Shown piece after piece: positions 1-8,986 of a DNA stretch of 64,000 bases; position 1 is the stretch's first letter, and each line of letters begins with the position of its first letter. Made by a program: the position numbers and the translations under genes. Source of the stretch: Agrobacterium vitis (lineage in GTDB: Bacteria; Pseudomonadota; Alphaproteobacteria; Rhizobiales; Rhizobiaceae); the NCBI RefSeq assembly GCF_037039395.1, contig NZ_CP146242.1:310001-374000 (forward strand), given 5' to 3'. The notes beneath the pieces were generated by a model. The model saw nothing but the letters and a program-made list of their open reading frames with translations, was not told where the DNA came from and did not search any database.

Positions 1-123
1 CAGCGCCCGGTGCATGATGGTCGACAGCGCATAGGCCAGGTAGCGCTCTTCCAGCGCATATTTCAGATCGATCGGTGTGACGTTATCGCCACCGTCGCCA
101 GGCGGTATAAGACTTTTTCCCAT
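1..123 (-). CDS. parC: DNA topoisomerase IV subunit A, N-terminal fragment
   Basis: The first 41 codons of a minus-strand gene that runs off the left edge. The start ATG is at 123-121 and the frame is open to base 1. Translation begins [14 protein letters not shown] and continues through [18 protein letters not shown], the conserved N-terminus of ParC just before the catalytic winged-helix domain. ParC with ParE forms topoisomerase IV, which decatenates sister chromosomes. GyrA shares the [15 protein letters not shown] segment, but the short N-terminus fits alphaproteobacterial ParC better. The active-site tyrosine lies outside the window. Identification rests on recognised sequence. Confidence 0.85.
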   Translation of the reverse strand, partial: MGKSLIPPGDGGDNVTPIDLKYALEERYLAYALSTIMHRAL

Positions 124-427
124 GCCCCTTGCGTAGCCGAGAACCCCTTGCACGGCAAGGATTCCGGGGGATGCACCTGTGGATTATCCGATCAGGGCGT
201 TGGCGGCCCTTGAGACAAAATCAAACTACAGCGCCGTGCGCCCTATATGGCGCACAAAGGTTCGCTGTAGCTCTTTATATCTGCTGCATAATTTTCTCCT
301 TAAATCGAATCCGATTTAAGGAATTATGCAGTAGTACGACAAAAAGCATGGCGGATTTCCACACTGTCTTATAAAGGATCATGACCGCGCAATCGCGCAT
401 ATCCTTTTGTTCTTAGAGGGAATTGTT
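124..427. other. Intergenic region between parC and the exported-protein gene
   Basis: About 300 bases between divergent genes. It holds one full-length palindromic repeat (226-334, listed separately) and presumably both promoters, although no convincing -35/-10 pair was found. Short open frames here have no recognisable sequence and overlap the repeat or parC, so they are not called. Confidence 0.6.
226..334 (+). repeat. Two-palindrome intergenic repeat, full copy (copy A)
   Basis: About 109 bases built from two palindromes. The first has arms 226-233 and 263-270 (CTACAGCG/CGCTGTAG) with an inner stem 236-242/249-255 (GTGCGCC/GGCGCAC). The second spans 284-331 (CTGCATAATT, TCCTTAAATCG and their complements). 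Partial copies occur at 21036-21101, 30227-30309 and 46789-46837. Size and double-palindrome design match what I recall of the Rhizobium intergenic mosaic element RIME1; that name is from memory and untested. Confidence 0.75.
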
Positions 428-1651
428 ATGACGACGCATAAATCCGCCGGGCTTGTCCTGCGCCGCATCCTCTCGGCCAGTGCCGCCATTCTCGTGCTTC
501 CCTCGGCAGCTTTCGCGCTGGATGGCCAGGATTTGCTCGCCAAGATCAATAAATCCTATAGTGGGGGCAGTGCCGCCATTACCGCCAGTTCCATCGACAT
601 CAACGGCGATGTCGTGACCCTGCGCGGCACCAAGCTGAAGCCGGCCAAGGCGTCCGATACCGGCCCGGATTCGACGCCAGTCTCGATCGGAGACGTGAAG
701 ATGAGCGGCGTCATTGAAAACCAGGACGGCTCCTATGAGATCGACCGGGTTGATTTCCAGCCGCTCAATCTGGTTGAAAACAACTCGACCGTCACCGCCT
801 CCGATCTCTATTTGTCCGGCGTCACCGTTCCGGCCAAGACCGATGGCGGCGATCTCGCCTCCATGCTGTTTTATGAAAAGGCCCATAGCGGCCCGATCAG
901 CGTCAAGGCGGATGGCAAGGAAGTGTTGTCCATGGCCGAGGCCGAAGCGACAACGGCAATCGAGGACGATGGCGCCAGCCTTGCCTTCGAAGGGTCAGTC
1001 AAAGGTTTCAAACTCGATCTGTCCACCGTCGATGATCCAAAGAGCCGCGATGCAATCGAAAAGCTCGGGATCAGCATGCTGGATGGCGGCATGACCATGA
1101 AAGGCAGCTGGGAACTGCAATCGGGAACGATTGACGTTCAAAACTACACGCTCGATTTCAAGAATGTCGGTAAGCTGACGGTGGCGCTTGGCCTGTCCGG
1201 TTATACGCTTGATCTGGTCAAGCAACTTCAGGAAACCGCCCGCGCCATGGAAACCAATGCCAAGGACCCGCAGGCGCAGCAGGCCTCCGGCATCGCCATT
1301 CTCGGCCTGATGCAGCAAATGTCCTTCCTGGGCGCCGATATCCGCTTCGACGATGCCGGCATTACCGAGCGGGCGCTGGCCTATAGCGGCAGCCAACAAG
1401 GCGTCTCGGGCAAGGATATGGGCCAGATGGTCAAGGCCATGACGCCTTTGATGCTGGCCCAGGCCAAGCTTGGCGATTTCCAGAACGTCGTCACGGCAGC
1501 CGTCAATGCCTATATCGACAATCCGAAGAGCCTGACAATCTCCGCGGAACCGCAGAACCCAGTCCCCTTCCCGATGATCGTCGGCGCAGCCATGGGCGCA
1601 CCGGAAACGCTGCCCAAGGTTCTGGGTGCGAAAGTAACGTCCAACGACTGA
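428..1651 (+). CDS. Exported protein of unknown function
   Basis: A 407-residue protein I do not recognise as a named family. Residues 1-30 form a typical Sec signal peptide (basic start, hydrophobic core, SAAFA before LDG), so a periplasmic or surface location is inferred. The mature part has alternating hydrophobic positions suggesting beta structure, with no catalytic motif or Cys pair seen. The start at 428 is preferred over the upstream TTG at 407 because AGAGGG lies 7 bases before it and the signal peptide begins there. Single gene between parC and aspS, followed by a hairpin terminator at 1681. Confidence 0.75.
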   Translation: MTTHKSAGLVLRRILSASAAILVLPSAAFALDGQDLLAKINKSYSGGSAAITASSIDINGDVVTLRGTKLKPAKASDTGPDSTPVSIGDVKMSGVIENQDGSYEIDRVDFQPLNLVENNSTVTASDLYLSGVTVPAKTDGGDLASMLFYEKAHSGPISVKADGKEVLSMAEAEATTAIEDDGASLAFEGSVKGFKLDLSTVDDPKSRDAIEKLGISMLDGGMTMKGSWELQSGTIDVQNYTLDFKNVGKLTVALGLSGYTLDLVKQLQETARAMETNAKDPQAQQASGIAILGLMQQMSFLGADIRFDDAGITERALAYSGSQQGVSGKDMGQMVKAMTPLMLAQAKLGDFQNVVTAAVNAYIDNPKSLTISAEPQNPVPFPMIVGAAMGAPETLPKVLGAKVTSND

Positions 1652-1680
1652 GGAGCGTCAAGCTCGAATACAGACGATAA

Positions 1681-1706
1681 AAGTCGCCAGACTGGCGGCT
1701 TTTTTT
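1681..1706. terminator. Bidirectional intrinsic terminator
   Basis: Hairpin AGTCGCCAG / TGGCGGCT (one wobble pair) with a very short loop, followed by seven T on the plus strand and by TTTTAT on the minus strand. It lies between the convergent ends of the exported-protein gene and the FUSC gene and could end both transcripts. Confidence 0.75.
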
Positions 1707-1730
1707 GTGGAATGCGTTTTGCAGATTGCG

Positions 1731-2261
1731 CTATTTTTCCTGCGGCCCCTGCCCTGCATCCTTGCTGGGCGCGGTAGCAGTATCATGAAGTTTCGTCGCA
1801 TTGCGAAACAGGATGAGCGCGAAGACAAGACCGGTGGAGACGCCGATGATGACATCGAGAAAACGCACCAGTCCGCCGGTCGCAGGGCCAAGCAGGATGA
1901 CCAGAAGTGCTGAGGCGCCAGCCTGGATAGGCGTGACGGGTGCCAGATTGGTCAGCGCGCCCAGAAACATCGCGGCGAATATGGCCAGCGAAATCTGGAC
2001 GCCCAGCACACTTATCGGCAGGAGAAAGATCAGCTCGCCGACCGCGATGCCGATGGTCACGCCAATGACAACATTGATACCTTGGCGCAGATGATTGGGA
2101 ACGCCCGGAGCCAGACATATGATCGCGGCTATGGCAGCAAAGATCGGCTGCTGGTGGCCGAACAGCCAGTGGGCACCATAAAATGCGACCGCCGCAGCTA
2201 AGGCTGCGGCGGTCGCATGGCTGAAGGCATCCCGGATATGGCTAGCAAACCGGGACCACAT
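1731..2261 (-). CDS. FUSC/aromatic-acid-exporter-like membrane protein
   Basis: A 176-residue hydrophobic protein with about five or six predicted membrane segments and a polar C-terminal tail. The N-terminal pattern (small-residue helix, then HQQPIFAAIAAIICLAPG) resembles the first membrane half of FUSC/ArAE proteins, which in larger members export aromatic acids or related compounds. At this length it has only the membrane part, without the cytoplasmic domain. It starts 4 bases after the aspS stop on the same strand, so co-transcription is likely. Codons about 15-26 form a perfect 16-bp hairpin (2183-2218) that looks like a terminator. Substrate unknown. Confidence 0.7.
   Translation of the reverse strand: MWSRFASHIRDAFSHATAAALAAAVAFYGAHWLFGHQQPIFAAIAAIICLAPGVPNHLRQGINVVIGVTIGIAVGELIFLLPISVLGVQISLAIFAAMFLGALTNLAPVTPIQAGASALLVILLGPATGGLVRFLDVIIGVSTGLVFALILFRNATKLHDTATAPSKDAGQGPQEK
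2183..2218 (-). terminator. Perfect 16-bp hairpin with short T run inside the FUSC coding sequence
   Basis: Arms 2183-2198 and 2203-2218 are exact reverse complements around a 4-base loop. On the minus strand the hairpin is followed by TTTTAT. It begins 47 bases past the aspS stop, the usual place for an intrinsic terminator, yet lies within the next gene. It may attenuate read-through from aspS; activity is inferred. Confidence 0.6.
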
Positions 2262-2265
2262 CGGT

Positions 2266-4071
2266 TCAGTCTTTCTTCGGCGTCGGCACCACGCGCAGCG
2301 CCAATTCGCGCAGCTGGGTCGGCGTTGCCGGAGCCGGTGCGCCCATCAACAGATCCTGCGCCTGCTGGTTCATCGGGAACAGCGAAATTTCGCGCAGGTT
2401 CTTGGCGCCCACCAGCAGCATCACCACGCGGTCGATACCGAATGCGCAGCCGCCATGCGGCGGTGCGCCGTATTGGAAGGCGCGGTAGAGGCCGCCGAAG
2501 CGCTCTTCCACGTCCGCCTGGCTGAGGCCAACCTTTTCAAACGCCTTGACCATCAGTTCCGGCGACTGGTTACGGATCGAGCCGGAAGCGATTTCAAAGC
2601 CGTTGCAGACGGCGTCATACTGGTAAGCCTTGAGTGTCAGAGGGTCTTGGCTGTCGAAGGCTTCCAAGCCGCCCTGCGGCATGGAGAACGGGTTGTGGGC
2701 GAAGTCGATCTTCTTTTCTTCCTCGCTCCATTCGTAGAACGGGAAGTCGACAATCCAGCACATTTCGAACCGGTCGCGGTCAACAAGGTTCAGCTCTTCG
2801 CCTGCCCGGGTGCGGGCTTCGCCAGCGAACTTGTAGAACTTGGCCGGATCACCGGCCACGAAGAAGCAGGCATCACCAGCGCCAAGGCCGAGCTGGGCGG
2901 CGATGGCAGCGGTGCGCTCTTCGCCAATGTTCTTGGCCAGAGGGCCGGAACCGCCAACCTTGCCGTCTTCTTCCTTCCAGAAGATATAGCCAAGGCCCGG
3001 CTGGCCGGTCGATTGCGCCCAGGCATTCATGCGGTCGCAAACGGCGCGGCCAATCGCGCCCGTTGCTTCCGTATGCTTGACCGGGATCGCCCAGACCTCA
3101 ACCTTCGGGTTGGAGGCAATCATGCTTGCGAAAATCTTGAAGCCTGAATCAGCGAAATGCTCGGTCACGGCCTGCATGACAATAGGGTTGCGCAGGTCTG
3201 GCTTGTCGGAACCGTATTTGCGGATGGCTTCATCGTAAGGAATGCGTGGCCATTGCTTCGTCACAGGCTTGCCTTCGGCAAACTGTTCGAACACCTTGGT
3301 CATCATCGGTTCCATCGTGGTCCAGACATCTTCCTGGGTCACGAAGCTCATTTCTACGTCGAGCTGGTAGAACTCGCCGGGCAGACGGTCGGCACGCGGG
3401 TCTTCATCGCGGAAGCAAGGCGCGATCTGGAAGTAGCGGTCGAAACCAGCCACCATCAACAGCTGCTTATACTGCTGCGGAGCCTGCGGCAGCGCAAAGA
3501 ACTGGCCTTCATGGATACGGCTTGGCACCAGAAAGTCACGCGCACCTTCCGGCGAAGAGGCGGTCAGGATGGGCGTGGTGTATTCGGCAAAGCCAAGCTC
3601 ACTCATGCCATTGCGCATGGACGAAATGATCTGGGTGCGCTTGACGATGTTCTTGTGCAGGGTTTCGCGGCGCAGATCGATGAAGCGATACTTCAGGCGC
3701 ACATCTTCCGGATATTCCGGCTCGCCAAACACCGGCAGCGGCAATTCCTTGGCCACGGCCAGAATTTCGATTTCCTGCGCATACAGCTCGATTTCGCCGG
3801 TCTGCATGGCCTTGTTGACCGTTTCATCGGCACGGGCCTTGACCACGCCGTCGATGCGGATCACCCATTCGCCGCGCACGGTTTCGGCTAGCTTGAAGGC
3901 CGGGCTATCGGGATCGGCCACCACCTGCGTGATGCCGTAATGGTCACGAAGGTCGATGAACAAAACGCCGCCATGGTCGCGGACGCGGTGGACCCAGCCG
4001 GAAAGGCGCACGGTGGCACCAACATCGGACTTGCGGAGAGCGGCACAGGTGTGGCTGCGGTAACGATGCAT
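2266..4071 (-). CDS. aspS: Aspartyl-tRNA synthetase
   Basis: A 601-residue class II aminoacyl-tRNA synthetase that charges tRNA-Asp. An N-terminal OB-fold anticodon-binding domain (about 1-105, opening [13 protein letters not shown]) is followed by the class II core with motif 2 ([15 protein letters not shown]) and motif 3 ([11 protein letters not shown]), interrupted by the bacterial-type GAD insertion. The frame is open for 30 more codons upstream, but MHRYRSH is the family N-terminus, so 4071 is used. The length fits bacterial AspRS. Whether it also charges tRNA-Asn cannot be told here. It is upstream of the FUSC gene and divergent from the MFS gene. Confidence 0.97.
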   Translation of the reverse strand: MHRYRSHTCAALRKSDVGATVRLSGWVHRVRDHGGVLFIDLRDHYGITQVVADPDSPAFKLAETVRGEWVIRIDGVVKARADETVNKAMQTGEIELYAQEIEILAVAKELPLPVFGEPEYPEDVRLKYRFIDLRRETLHKNIVKRTQIISSMRNGMSELGFAEYTTPILTASSPEGARDFLVPSRIHEGQFFALPQAPQQYKQLLMVAGFDRYFQIAPCFRDEDPRADRLPGEFYQLDVEMSFVTQEDVWTTMEPMMTKVFEQFAEGKPVTKQWPRIPYDEAIRKYGSDKPDLRNPIVMQAVTEHFADSGFKIFASMIASNPKVEVWAIPVKHTEATGAIGRAVCDRMNAWAQSTGQPGLGYIFWKEEDGKVGGSGPLAKNIGEERTAAIAAQLGLGAGDACFFVAGDPAKFYKFAGEARTRAGEELNLVDRDRFEMCWIVDFPFYEWSEEEKKIDFAHNPFSMPQGGLEAFDSQDPLTLKAYQYDAVCNGFEIASGSIRNQSPELMVKAFEKVGLSQADVEERFGGLYRAFQYGAPPHGGCAFGIDRVVMLLVGAKNLREISLFPMNQQAQDLLMGAPAPATPTQLRELALRVVPTPKKD

Positions 4072-4290
4072 TTCGAACGATCCTGGACATGTGTAAAAGG
4101 TCAGCACGGACGCAAGGAATGCGCGCTTGGCTGGCATGGAAAATCGGGCGGAAAAGCGCATGGCCGGCCCGATTTGTCAAGGCTACAGGCTTTTACGCTT
4201 TGGATTTACGCTATATCGGCATCTCCTGCCGGGGTAAACGTCGCATGCTCTTATAGCCCGACTCACCTGCTTTTGAAAATCCGGCCCGCC

Positions 4291-5526
4291 ATGAACGATA
4301 TCCGTCCGCTTTTGCCCCTGCTCGTCACCGCCGGTATTCTGATCGGCGGCAATGGCTTGCAGGGCACGTTCATTTCGCTGCGCGCTCTTGAGGAAGGGTT
4401 CTCGACGACGATGATCGGCGTGGTCGGCACCGGTTATAATATTGGCTTTGCCATCGGCTGCATCTATGTCACCCGGCTGATCCGCGAAATCGGCCATATC
4501 CGCGCCTTTGCCGGGCTGGCGGCGATTGCCTCTGCTGCCTCCATCGCCATGCTGATCTTCATCCATCCTGCCGCGTGGTTTTCGATGCGGCTCATCCAGG
4601 GCATCTGCTTTGCCGGATTATTTGCCGTGGTGGAAAGCTGGCTGAATGCCCGCGTCACCAACGACACCCGGGCGCGCACCTTGTCCATCTACCGCTTCGT
4701 TGATCTCGGCTCGGTCACCGTGGCGCAATATATCATTCCGGCGGTGGGGATTTCCGGCGTCGATCTGTTTGCGCTGATCGCCATGGCGCTGTCCCTGTCG
4801 CTGGTGCCAATTTCCTTTGCCGACCGCACCAGCCCCACCCCGCCCCGGCATGTGGAGTTTAACATCAAGGCCCTGTGGGGCATTTCGCCGCTGGCGACCA
4901 TCGGCTGTGTCGTGGTGGGGCTGACCAATTCCAGCTTCCGGTCGCTCGGACCGATCTATGCGCAGGATCTCGGCATGTCGGTCACGGCCATCGCCACGTT
5001 CATGAGCATCGGCATTTTTGCCGGTGTCGTGCTGCAATATCCCCTCGGCCATTATTCCGACAAGCTGGATCGGCGCACCATCATTCTGGTGGCCGCAGGC
5101 GGTGCCATGCTGGCTGGGCTGTTTCTGGCCTTCGTGGCGGGAGCAAGCGAGATCCTCAATTTCATCGGCATTTTCCTGTTCGGAGCCTTTGCCATGCCGC
5201 TTTATTCGCTGTGCTCGGCCCATGCCAATGACCATGCTGCCCCCGGCCAACATGCGCTGGTCTCGGCAGGAACGCTGTTCTTCTGGTCATGCGGGGCCGT
5301 GGTCGGGCCGATGTTTGCTTCCGTCCTGCTCGACCATTTCGGACCAAGGGCGCTGTTTAGCTATATGGTCGTCGTGCTGGCGCTGTTTATCCTCTATACC
5401 CTGCTGCGGATGCGAGCGCGGGAGGCGGTCCCGACGGATGAGCGACGCTATCCCTTCCGGGCGCTGCTGCGCACCTCGGCCTTTTTCAGCAAGCTTGCGG
5501 CGCCCGTCCGGACGAAGCGGAAATAG
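4291..5526 (+). CDS. Major facilitator superfamily transporter
   Basis: A 411-residue integral membrane protein with about 12 hydrophobic segments and the central cytoplasmic loop expected of MFS carriers. The stretch AVVESWLNA followed by TNDTRARTLSIYR in the first half, and HYSDKLDRRT at the 2-3-loop position of the second half, resemble the YcaD-like drug/sugar transporter group. Substrate unknown. The frame extends upstream into the aspS leader, but MNDIRPLLPLL at 4291 gives the normal MFS start. The polar C-terminal tail ends KRK. The multicopper oxidase gene follows 87 bases downstream on the same strand. Confidence 0.85.
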   Translation: MNDIRPLLPLLVTAGILIGGNGLQGTFISLRALEEGFSTTMIGVVGTGYNIGFAIGCIYVTRLIREIGHIRAFAGLAAIASAASIAMLIFIHPAAWFSMRLIQGICFAGLFAVVESWLNARVTNDTRARTLSIYRFVDLGSVTVAQYIIPAVGISGVDLFALIAMALSLSLVPISFADRTSPTPPRHVEFNIKALWGISPLATIGCVVVGLTNSSFRSLGPIYAQDLGMSVTAIATFMSIGIFAGVVLQYPLGHYSDKLDRRTIILVAAGGAMLAGLFLAFVAGASEILNFIGIFLFGAFAMPLYSLCSAHANDHAAPGQHALVSAGTLFFWSCGAVVGPMFASVLLDHFGPRALFSYMVVVLALFILYTLLRMRAREAVPTDERRYPFRALLRTSAFFSKLAAPVRTKRK

Positions 5527-5613
5527 GCTTGGCGGTGTCGGTCTGGGATATTGCTGATTTCCATAATCAACTTTAAAAGATCGACGCCCCATCCGACGCT
5601 GGAACTCTCCATC

Positions 5614-7026
5614 ATGCCCATTCTCTCCCGCCGCACCCTGTTGAAAACCTCCGCTGTTGTCGGCGCCTATGGCGCAGGGCTCGGCATTGCCAGCCGCTTC
5701 CAGGGCGCACGCATGGCCTTTGCCGCCCCCAAACCGCTGGAAATCGAGGCGCGGTTTACCTCAGCCACCCTCGACGGCACTCATGAGACGAAAAAGCTGA
5801 TGAGCTTTGCCTTAGCCGGCCAGACGGCGGCAATGACACCCACCCTCCGCATGCGTCGGGGCGAGCCTTTCGCGGCGAAACTGATCAACCATATCGATGA
5901 TGCGACCACCATTCACTGGCATGGATTGCGGATTCCAAATGCCATGGACGGCGTGCCTTTCCTGACCCAGCCCTATGTTTATCAGGGCGACAGCTTCGAT
6001 TACGCTTTCACGCCGCCCGATGCCGGTACATTCTGGTATCACCCGCATTGCAACACGCTGACCCAGATGGCGACCGGCATGACCGGGATGATCGTGGTCG
6101 AGGACCCCGATGATCCGGTCTTCGACGCGGAAATCGATCTCAATCTGCGCGACTGGCGGCTGGGCGACGATGGCCAGTTCATCGCGCTGTTTAGGCCACG
6201 CGACACAGCCCGTGCCGGAACCTTCGGCACGGTGCGTACCGCCAACTGGCAGGTGGAGCCGCGCTACGATGCGCCCAGCGGCGGTTTTACCCGGGTGCGG
6301 ATCGTCAATACCGATGTGACGCGGATCTATACGCTGAAGCTGGAAGGCGCAGAGGCGGTGATCGTCGCGCTGGACGGCCAGCCGGTGCCGGCGATCCTGC
6401 CGATGCAGCTTGCCATTGTCGCGCCCGGCCAGCGCATGGACATCATCCTGAAAATGCCAGAGGGCGAAGGCAGTGAAGCGCGGCTGACCGATATTCGCCC
6501 CAGCACGCCAAAAACCGTTGTCAGCTTCCGCGCCACCGGCGCATCCTTGAAACGCGACTTGAAGGACGTCCCGCCGCTGCGGCCCAATCCGTTCGACAAG
6601 CCCGATCTTTCATCCGCCCAGCATATTCCGCTGGTGCTTTCCGCCACGGCGGAAAACGGCGCGAAAGAGTCAATCTGCGGCACGCTCGGCTATTCCTTCT
6701 GGGCGATCAACAAGGTGACCTGGCCGGGCGACACGCCTGACCCGACCGCGCCACTGGCTGAATTGAAGCTGGGCAAGAGCTATATCTTCGACCTGGTGAA
6801 CGACACGCCACACGCCCATCCCATCCATCTGCACGGCATGAACTTCCAGGTGATCGCCTCCAACAACCGCCCTGCTGTACCGCTGATCTCCGATACCTAT
6901 CTGGTCATGCCCGATGAAAAGGTGCAGCTGGCTTTCGTGGCCGACAATCCCGGCGACTGGGTTTTGCATTGCCATATCATCGAGCATCAGAAGACCGGCA
7001 TGACCAGCTATATCCGGGTGGCGTGA
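5614..7026 (+). CDS. Tat-exported multicopper oxidase (laccase/CueO-like)
   Basis: A 470-residue three-cupredoxin multicopper oxidase. All four copper-binding motifs are present: HWHG near residue 100, HPH near 142, HPIHLHG near 401 and HCHIIEHQ near 451. A GM four residues after the last His supplies the axial Met of the type 1 site. The N-terminus has the twin-arginine motif SRRTLLKT and a hydrophobic segment, so it should be folded and metal-loaded before export to the periplasm. Likely roles are cuprous-ion oxidation (copper tolerance) or phenol oxidation. No Met-rich CueO loop is obvious. Start 5614 is chosen because the Tat signal begins there. Confidence 0.9.
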   Translation: MPILSRRTLLKTSAVVGAYGAGLGIASRFQGARMAFAAPKPLEIEARFTSATLDGTHETKKLMSFALAGQTAAMTPTLRMRRGEPFAAKLINHIDDATTIHWHGLRIPNAMDGVPFLTQPYVYQGDSFDYAFTPPDAGTFWYHPHCNTLTQMATGMTGMIVVEDPDDPVFDAEIDLNLRDWRLGDDGQFIALFRPRDTARAGTFGTVRTANWQVEPRYDAPSGGFTRVRIVNTDVTRIYTLKLEGAEAVIVALDGQPVPAILPMQLAIVAPGQRMDIILKMPEGEGSEARLTDIRPSTPKTVVSFRATGASLKRDLKDVPPLRPNPFDKPDLSSAQHIPLVLSATAENGAKESICGTLGYSFWAINKVTWPGDTPDPTAPLAELKLGKSYIFDLVNDTPHAHPIHLHGMNFQVIASNNRPAVPLISDTYLVMPDEKVQLAFVADNPGDWVLHCHIIEHQKTGMTSYIRVA

Positions 7027-7232
7027 CCGGAGGCATCCTCATTTGGCATTCGCCCTTCATGCCCAGGTAGAAAACCGACCCGAACCAGCTGCCGCCGGGG
7101 ACTTGGACAGGCACCGTGTCCTCTCGGTCACATTGGCGTCACGATCCGTTAAAAACCGGGGAGTTTTGGCCGTAGACGGTCTCAAACCTTGTCATCAACT
7201 TGACAATAAGGACGCAAGGGGGAAGGAAAGAA

Positions 7233-7265
7233 ATGAATTCGAAGAAATATGCCGGGGCCAAATGA
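7233..7265 (+). CDS. Possible 10-residue leader peptide overlapping the rnd start
   Basis: A tiny frame encoding MNSKKYAGAK, preceded by a strong purine-rich ribosome site (AAGGAAAG at about 7223-7230). Its TGA overlaps the rnd ATG as ATGA at 7262-7265. The rnd ATG itself has only a weak site (GGGG), so translation of rnd may depend on coupling to this leader. No homologue is recognised; purely a sequence observation. Confidence 0.35.
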   Translation: MNSKKYAGAK

Positions 7266-8416
7266 TTTCCACAACTCAAGATTTAGAAGCCGCTTGCGAA
7301 AAACTGGCCGGATCTGAATTTATCACCATCGATACCGAATTCCTGCGCGAAACCACCTTCTGGCCGGAACTGTGCCTGATCCAGATGGCCAGTCCCGATC
7401 TGGAAGTCATTGTCGATCCGCTGGCTGACGGGATCGACCTTGCCCCGTTTTTCAAGCTGATGGCCAATGGCGACGTGATCAAGGTGTTTCACGCTGCGCG
7501 CCAGGACATCGAAATCATTTTTCACCTGGGCAATCTCATTCCCCATCCGATCTTCGACACCCAGGTCGCGGCCATGGTCTGCGGCTTTGGCGACAGCGTG
7601 TCCTATGACCAGCTGGTCCAGAAGATCAAGAATATCCATATCGATAAAAGCTCGCGCTTTACCGACTGGAGCCGCCGTCCGCTCTCGGAAAAGCAGCTGG
7701 ATTACGCGCTGGCCGATGTCACCCATCTGCGCGATGTCTACCTGACGCTGAAGGCGGAACTGGAGCGTGAAGGCCGCGCCAGCTGGCTGAGCGAGGAAAT
7801 GGCCATTCTCGAATCCCGCGACACCTATGACCTGCATCCAGACGATGCCTGGCAGCGCCTGAAGATGCGGCTGAGAAAACCGCAGGAACTGATGGTGATG
7901 AAGGCCGTCACCGCCTGGCGCGAGCGTGAGGCCCGCGCCCGCAACGTGCCGCGTTCACGGGTGATCAAGGACGACGCCATTTTCGAAATCGCCCAGCAGC
8001 AGCCTCGGGATGTCGAGGCGCTCGGGCGGCTCAGGACCATTCCGAAGGGCTGGGAGCGCTCGACGCCGGGCGGCGCGATCATCGAGGCGGTCAATGCCGC
8101 CCTGGCGATCCCCAAGGCCGAATGGCCGCAAGTCCAGCGCCAGAACCATGTGCCGGAAGGCACGGCACCGGCTGTGGAATTGCTCAAGGTGCTACTGCGC
8201 CTGACCTGCGAACAGCATGGCGTCGCCGCCAAGATGATCGCCAATACCGACGACCTGGAAAAGATTGCCGTTGAGGGCGAACAGGCCGATGTGCAGGCCA
8301 TGCGCGGCTGGCGGCGTGATCTGTTCGGCGAATCGGCGCTGAAGCTGATCAATGGCGGGGTTGCCCTGCGCTTCGTCGGCAAGAAGATCGAAGCCGTCGA
8401 ATTTATCGAACCCTGA
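7262..8416 (+). CDS. rnd: Ribonuclease D
   Basis: A 384-residue 3'-5' exoribonuclease involved in trimming tRNA and other structured RNA precursors. The N-terminal DEDDy exonuclease domain shows DTEFLRE (about 23-29), FHAARQDIEI in motif II and YALADVTHL (about 148-156, Tyr and Asp of motif III). An HRDC domain lies around 205-285. MISTTQDLEAACEKL matches the family N-terminus, hence start 7262, which overlaps a mini-ORF. The stop overlaps the next gene's ATG by one base (TGATG), so the GNAT gene is probably co-translated. Confidence 0.93.
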   Translation: MISTTQDLEAACEKLAGSEFITIDTEFLRETTFWPELCLIQMASPDLEVIVDPLADGIDLAPFFKLMANGDVIKVFHAARQDIEIIFHLGNLIPHPIFDTQVAAMVCGFGDSVSYDQLVQKIKNIHIDKSSRFTDWSRRPLSEKQLDYALADVTHLRDVYLTLKAELEREGRASWLSEEMAILESRDTYDLHPDDAWQRLKMRLRKPQELMVMKAVTAWREREARARNVPRSRVIKDDAIFEIAQQQPRDVEALGRLRTIPKGWERSTPGGAIIEAVNAALAIPKAEWPQVQRQNHVPEGTAPAVELLKVLLRLTCEQHGVAAKMIANTDDLEKIAVEGEQADVQAMRGWRRDLFGESALKLINGGVALRFVGKKIEAVEFIEP

Positions 8417-8910
8417 TGGTCTCGCTGCGCGCGGCCACAGAAGGCGATATCGGGTTCATGATGTCAGCGGAGCGCCAGCCCGGCTACGACCTGCTGGTCG
8501 GCCGGTTCAGTGCGGCTGAACACCTTGCCAATCTCAATGATCCCGCGAAGGCCTATCGGATCGCCGTGTCGCCAGGTGGCGAGCCGCTCGGCTTCGTGTT
8601 GTTCCGCGACATCAACGACCCGCAGGATAATCTCTATATCAAGCGCGTCGTGGTCGCCGCTCCCGACAAGGGAACCGGTACGGCGATGATGCGGCTTGCG
8701 CTCGACTGGGCATTCACCAGCACCTCCGCCTATCGGATCTGGCTGACCCATATACCGAATAACCGGCGCGCCCACGCGCTTTACAGCAAGCTCGGCTTTC
8801 AACAGGAAGGCGTGCTGCGCGGAGCCTATGGCCACCGTCAGGACCAACGCGGCGATCTCGTGCAGATGTCACTGCTGAAACCGGAATGGGACAGCGTAAC
8901 GTCCGGCTGA
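8416..8910 (+). CDS. GNAT-family N-acetyltransferase
   Basis: A 164-residue single-domain GNAT protein. The acetyl-CoA pyrophosphate loop reads KGTGTAM (about 84-90), preceded by the beta-strand LYIKRVVVA, and the C-terminal ALYSKLGFQQEGVLRG is typical of RimI/RimJ-like acetyltransferases. The acceptor (protein N-terminus, amino acid or small molecule) cannot be inferred. It starts one base into the rnd stop codon, which suggests co-expression rather than a shared function. Confidence 0.88.
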   Translation: MVSLRAATEGDIGFMMSAERQPGYDLLVGRFSAAEHLANLNDPAKAYRIAVSPGGEPLGFVLFRDINDPQDNLYIKRVVVAAPDKGTGTAMMRLALDWAFTSTSAYRIWLTHIPNNRRAHALYSKLGFQQEGVLRGAYGHRQDQRGDLVQMSLLKPEWDSVTSG

Positions 8911-8986
8911 TAAGACTGATATTGACTCACAGTCCGCTCAATAATCGCTGCTACTTCCCAACTCTTCAACCTGCCGGACCCTTACC

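Noticed and set aside
129-374. Small plus-strand ORF next to parC
   Set aside because: Runs through the palindromic repeat and has no ribosome site or family similarity.
7199-7240. TTGACA box before rnd as a sigma-70 promoter
   Set aside because: No acceptable -10 sequence at 16-18 bases spacing.
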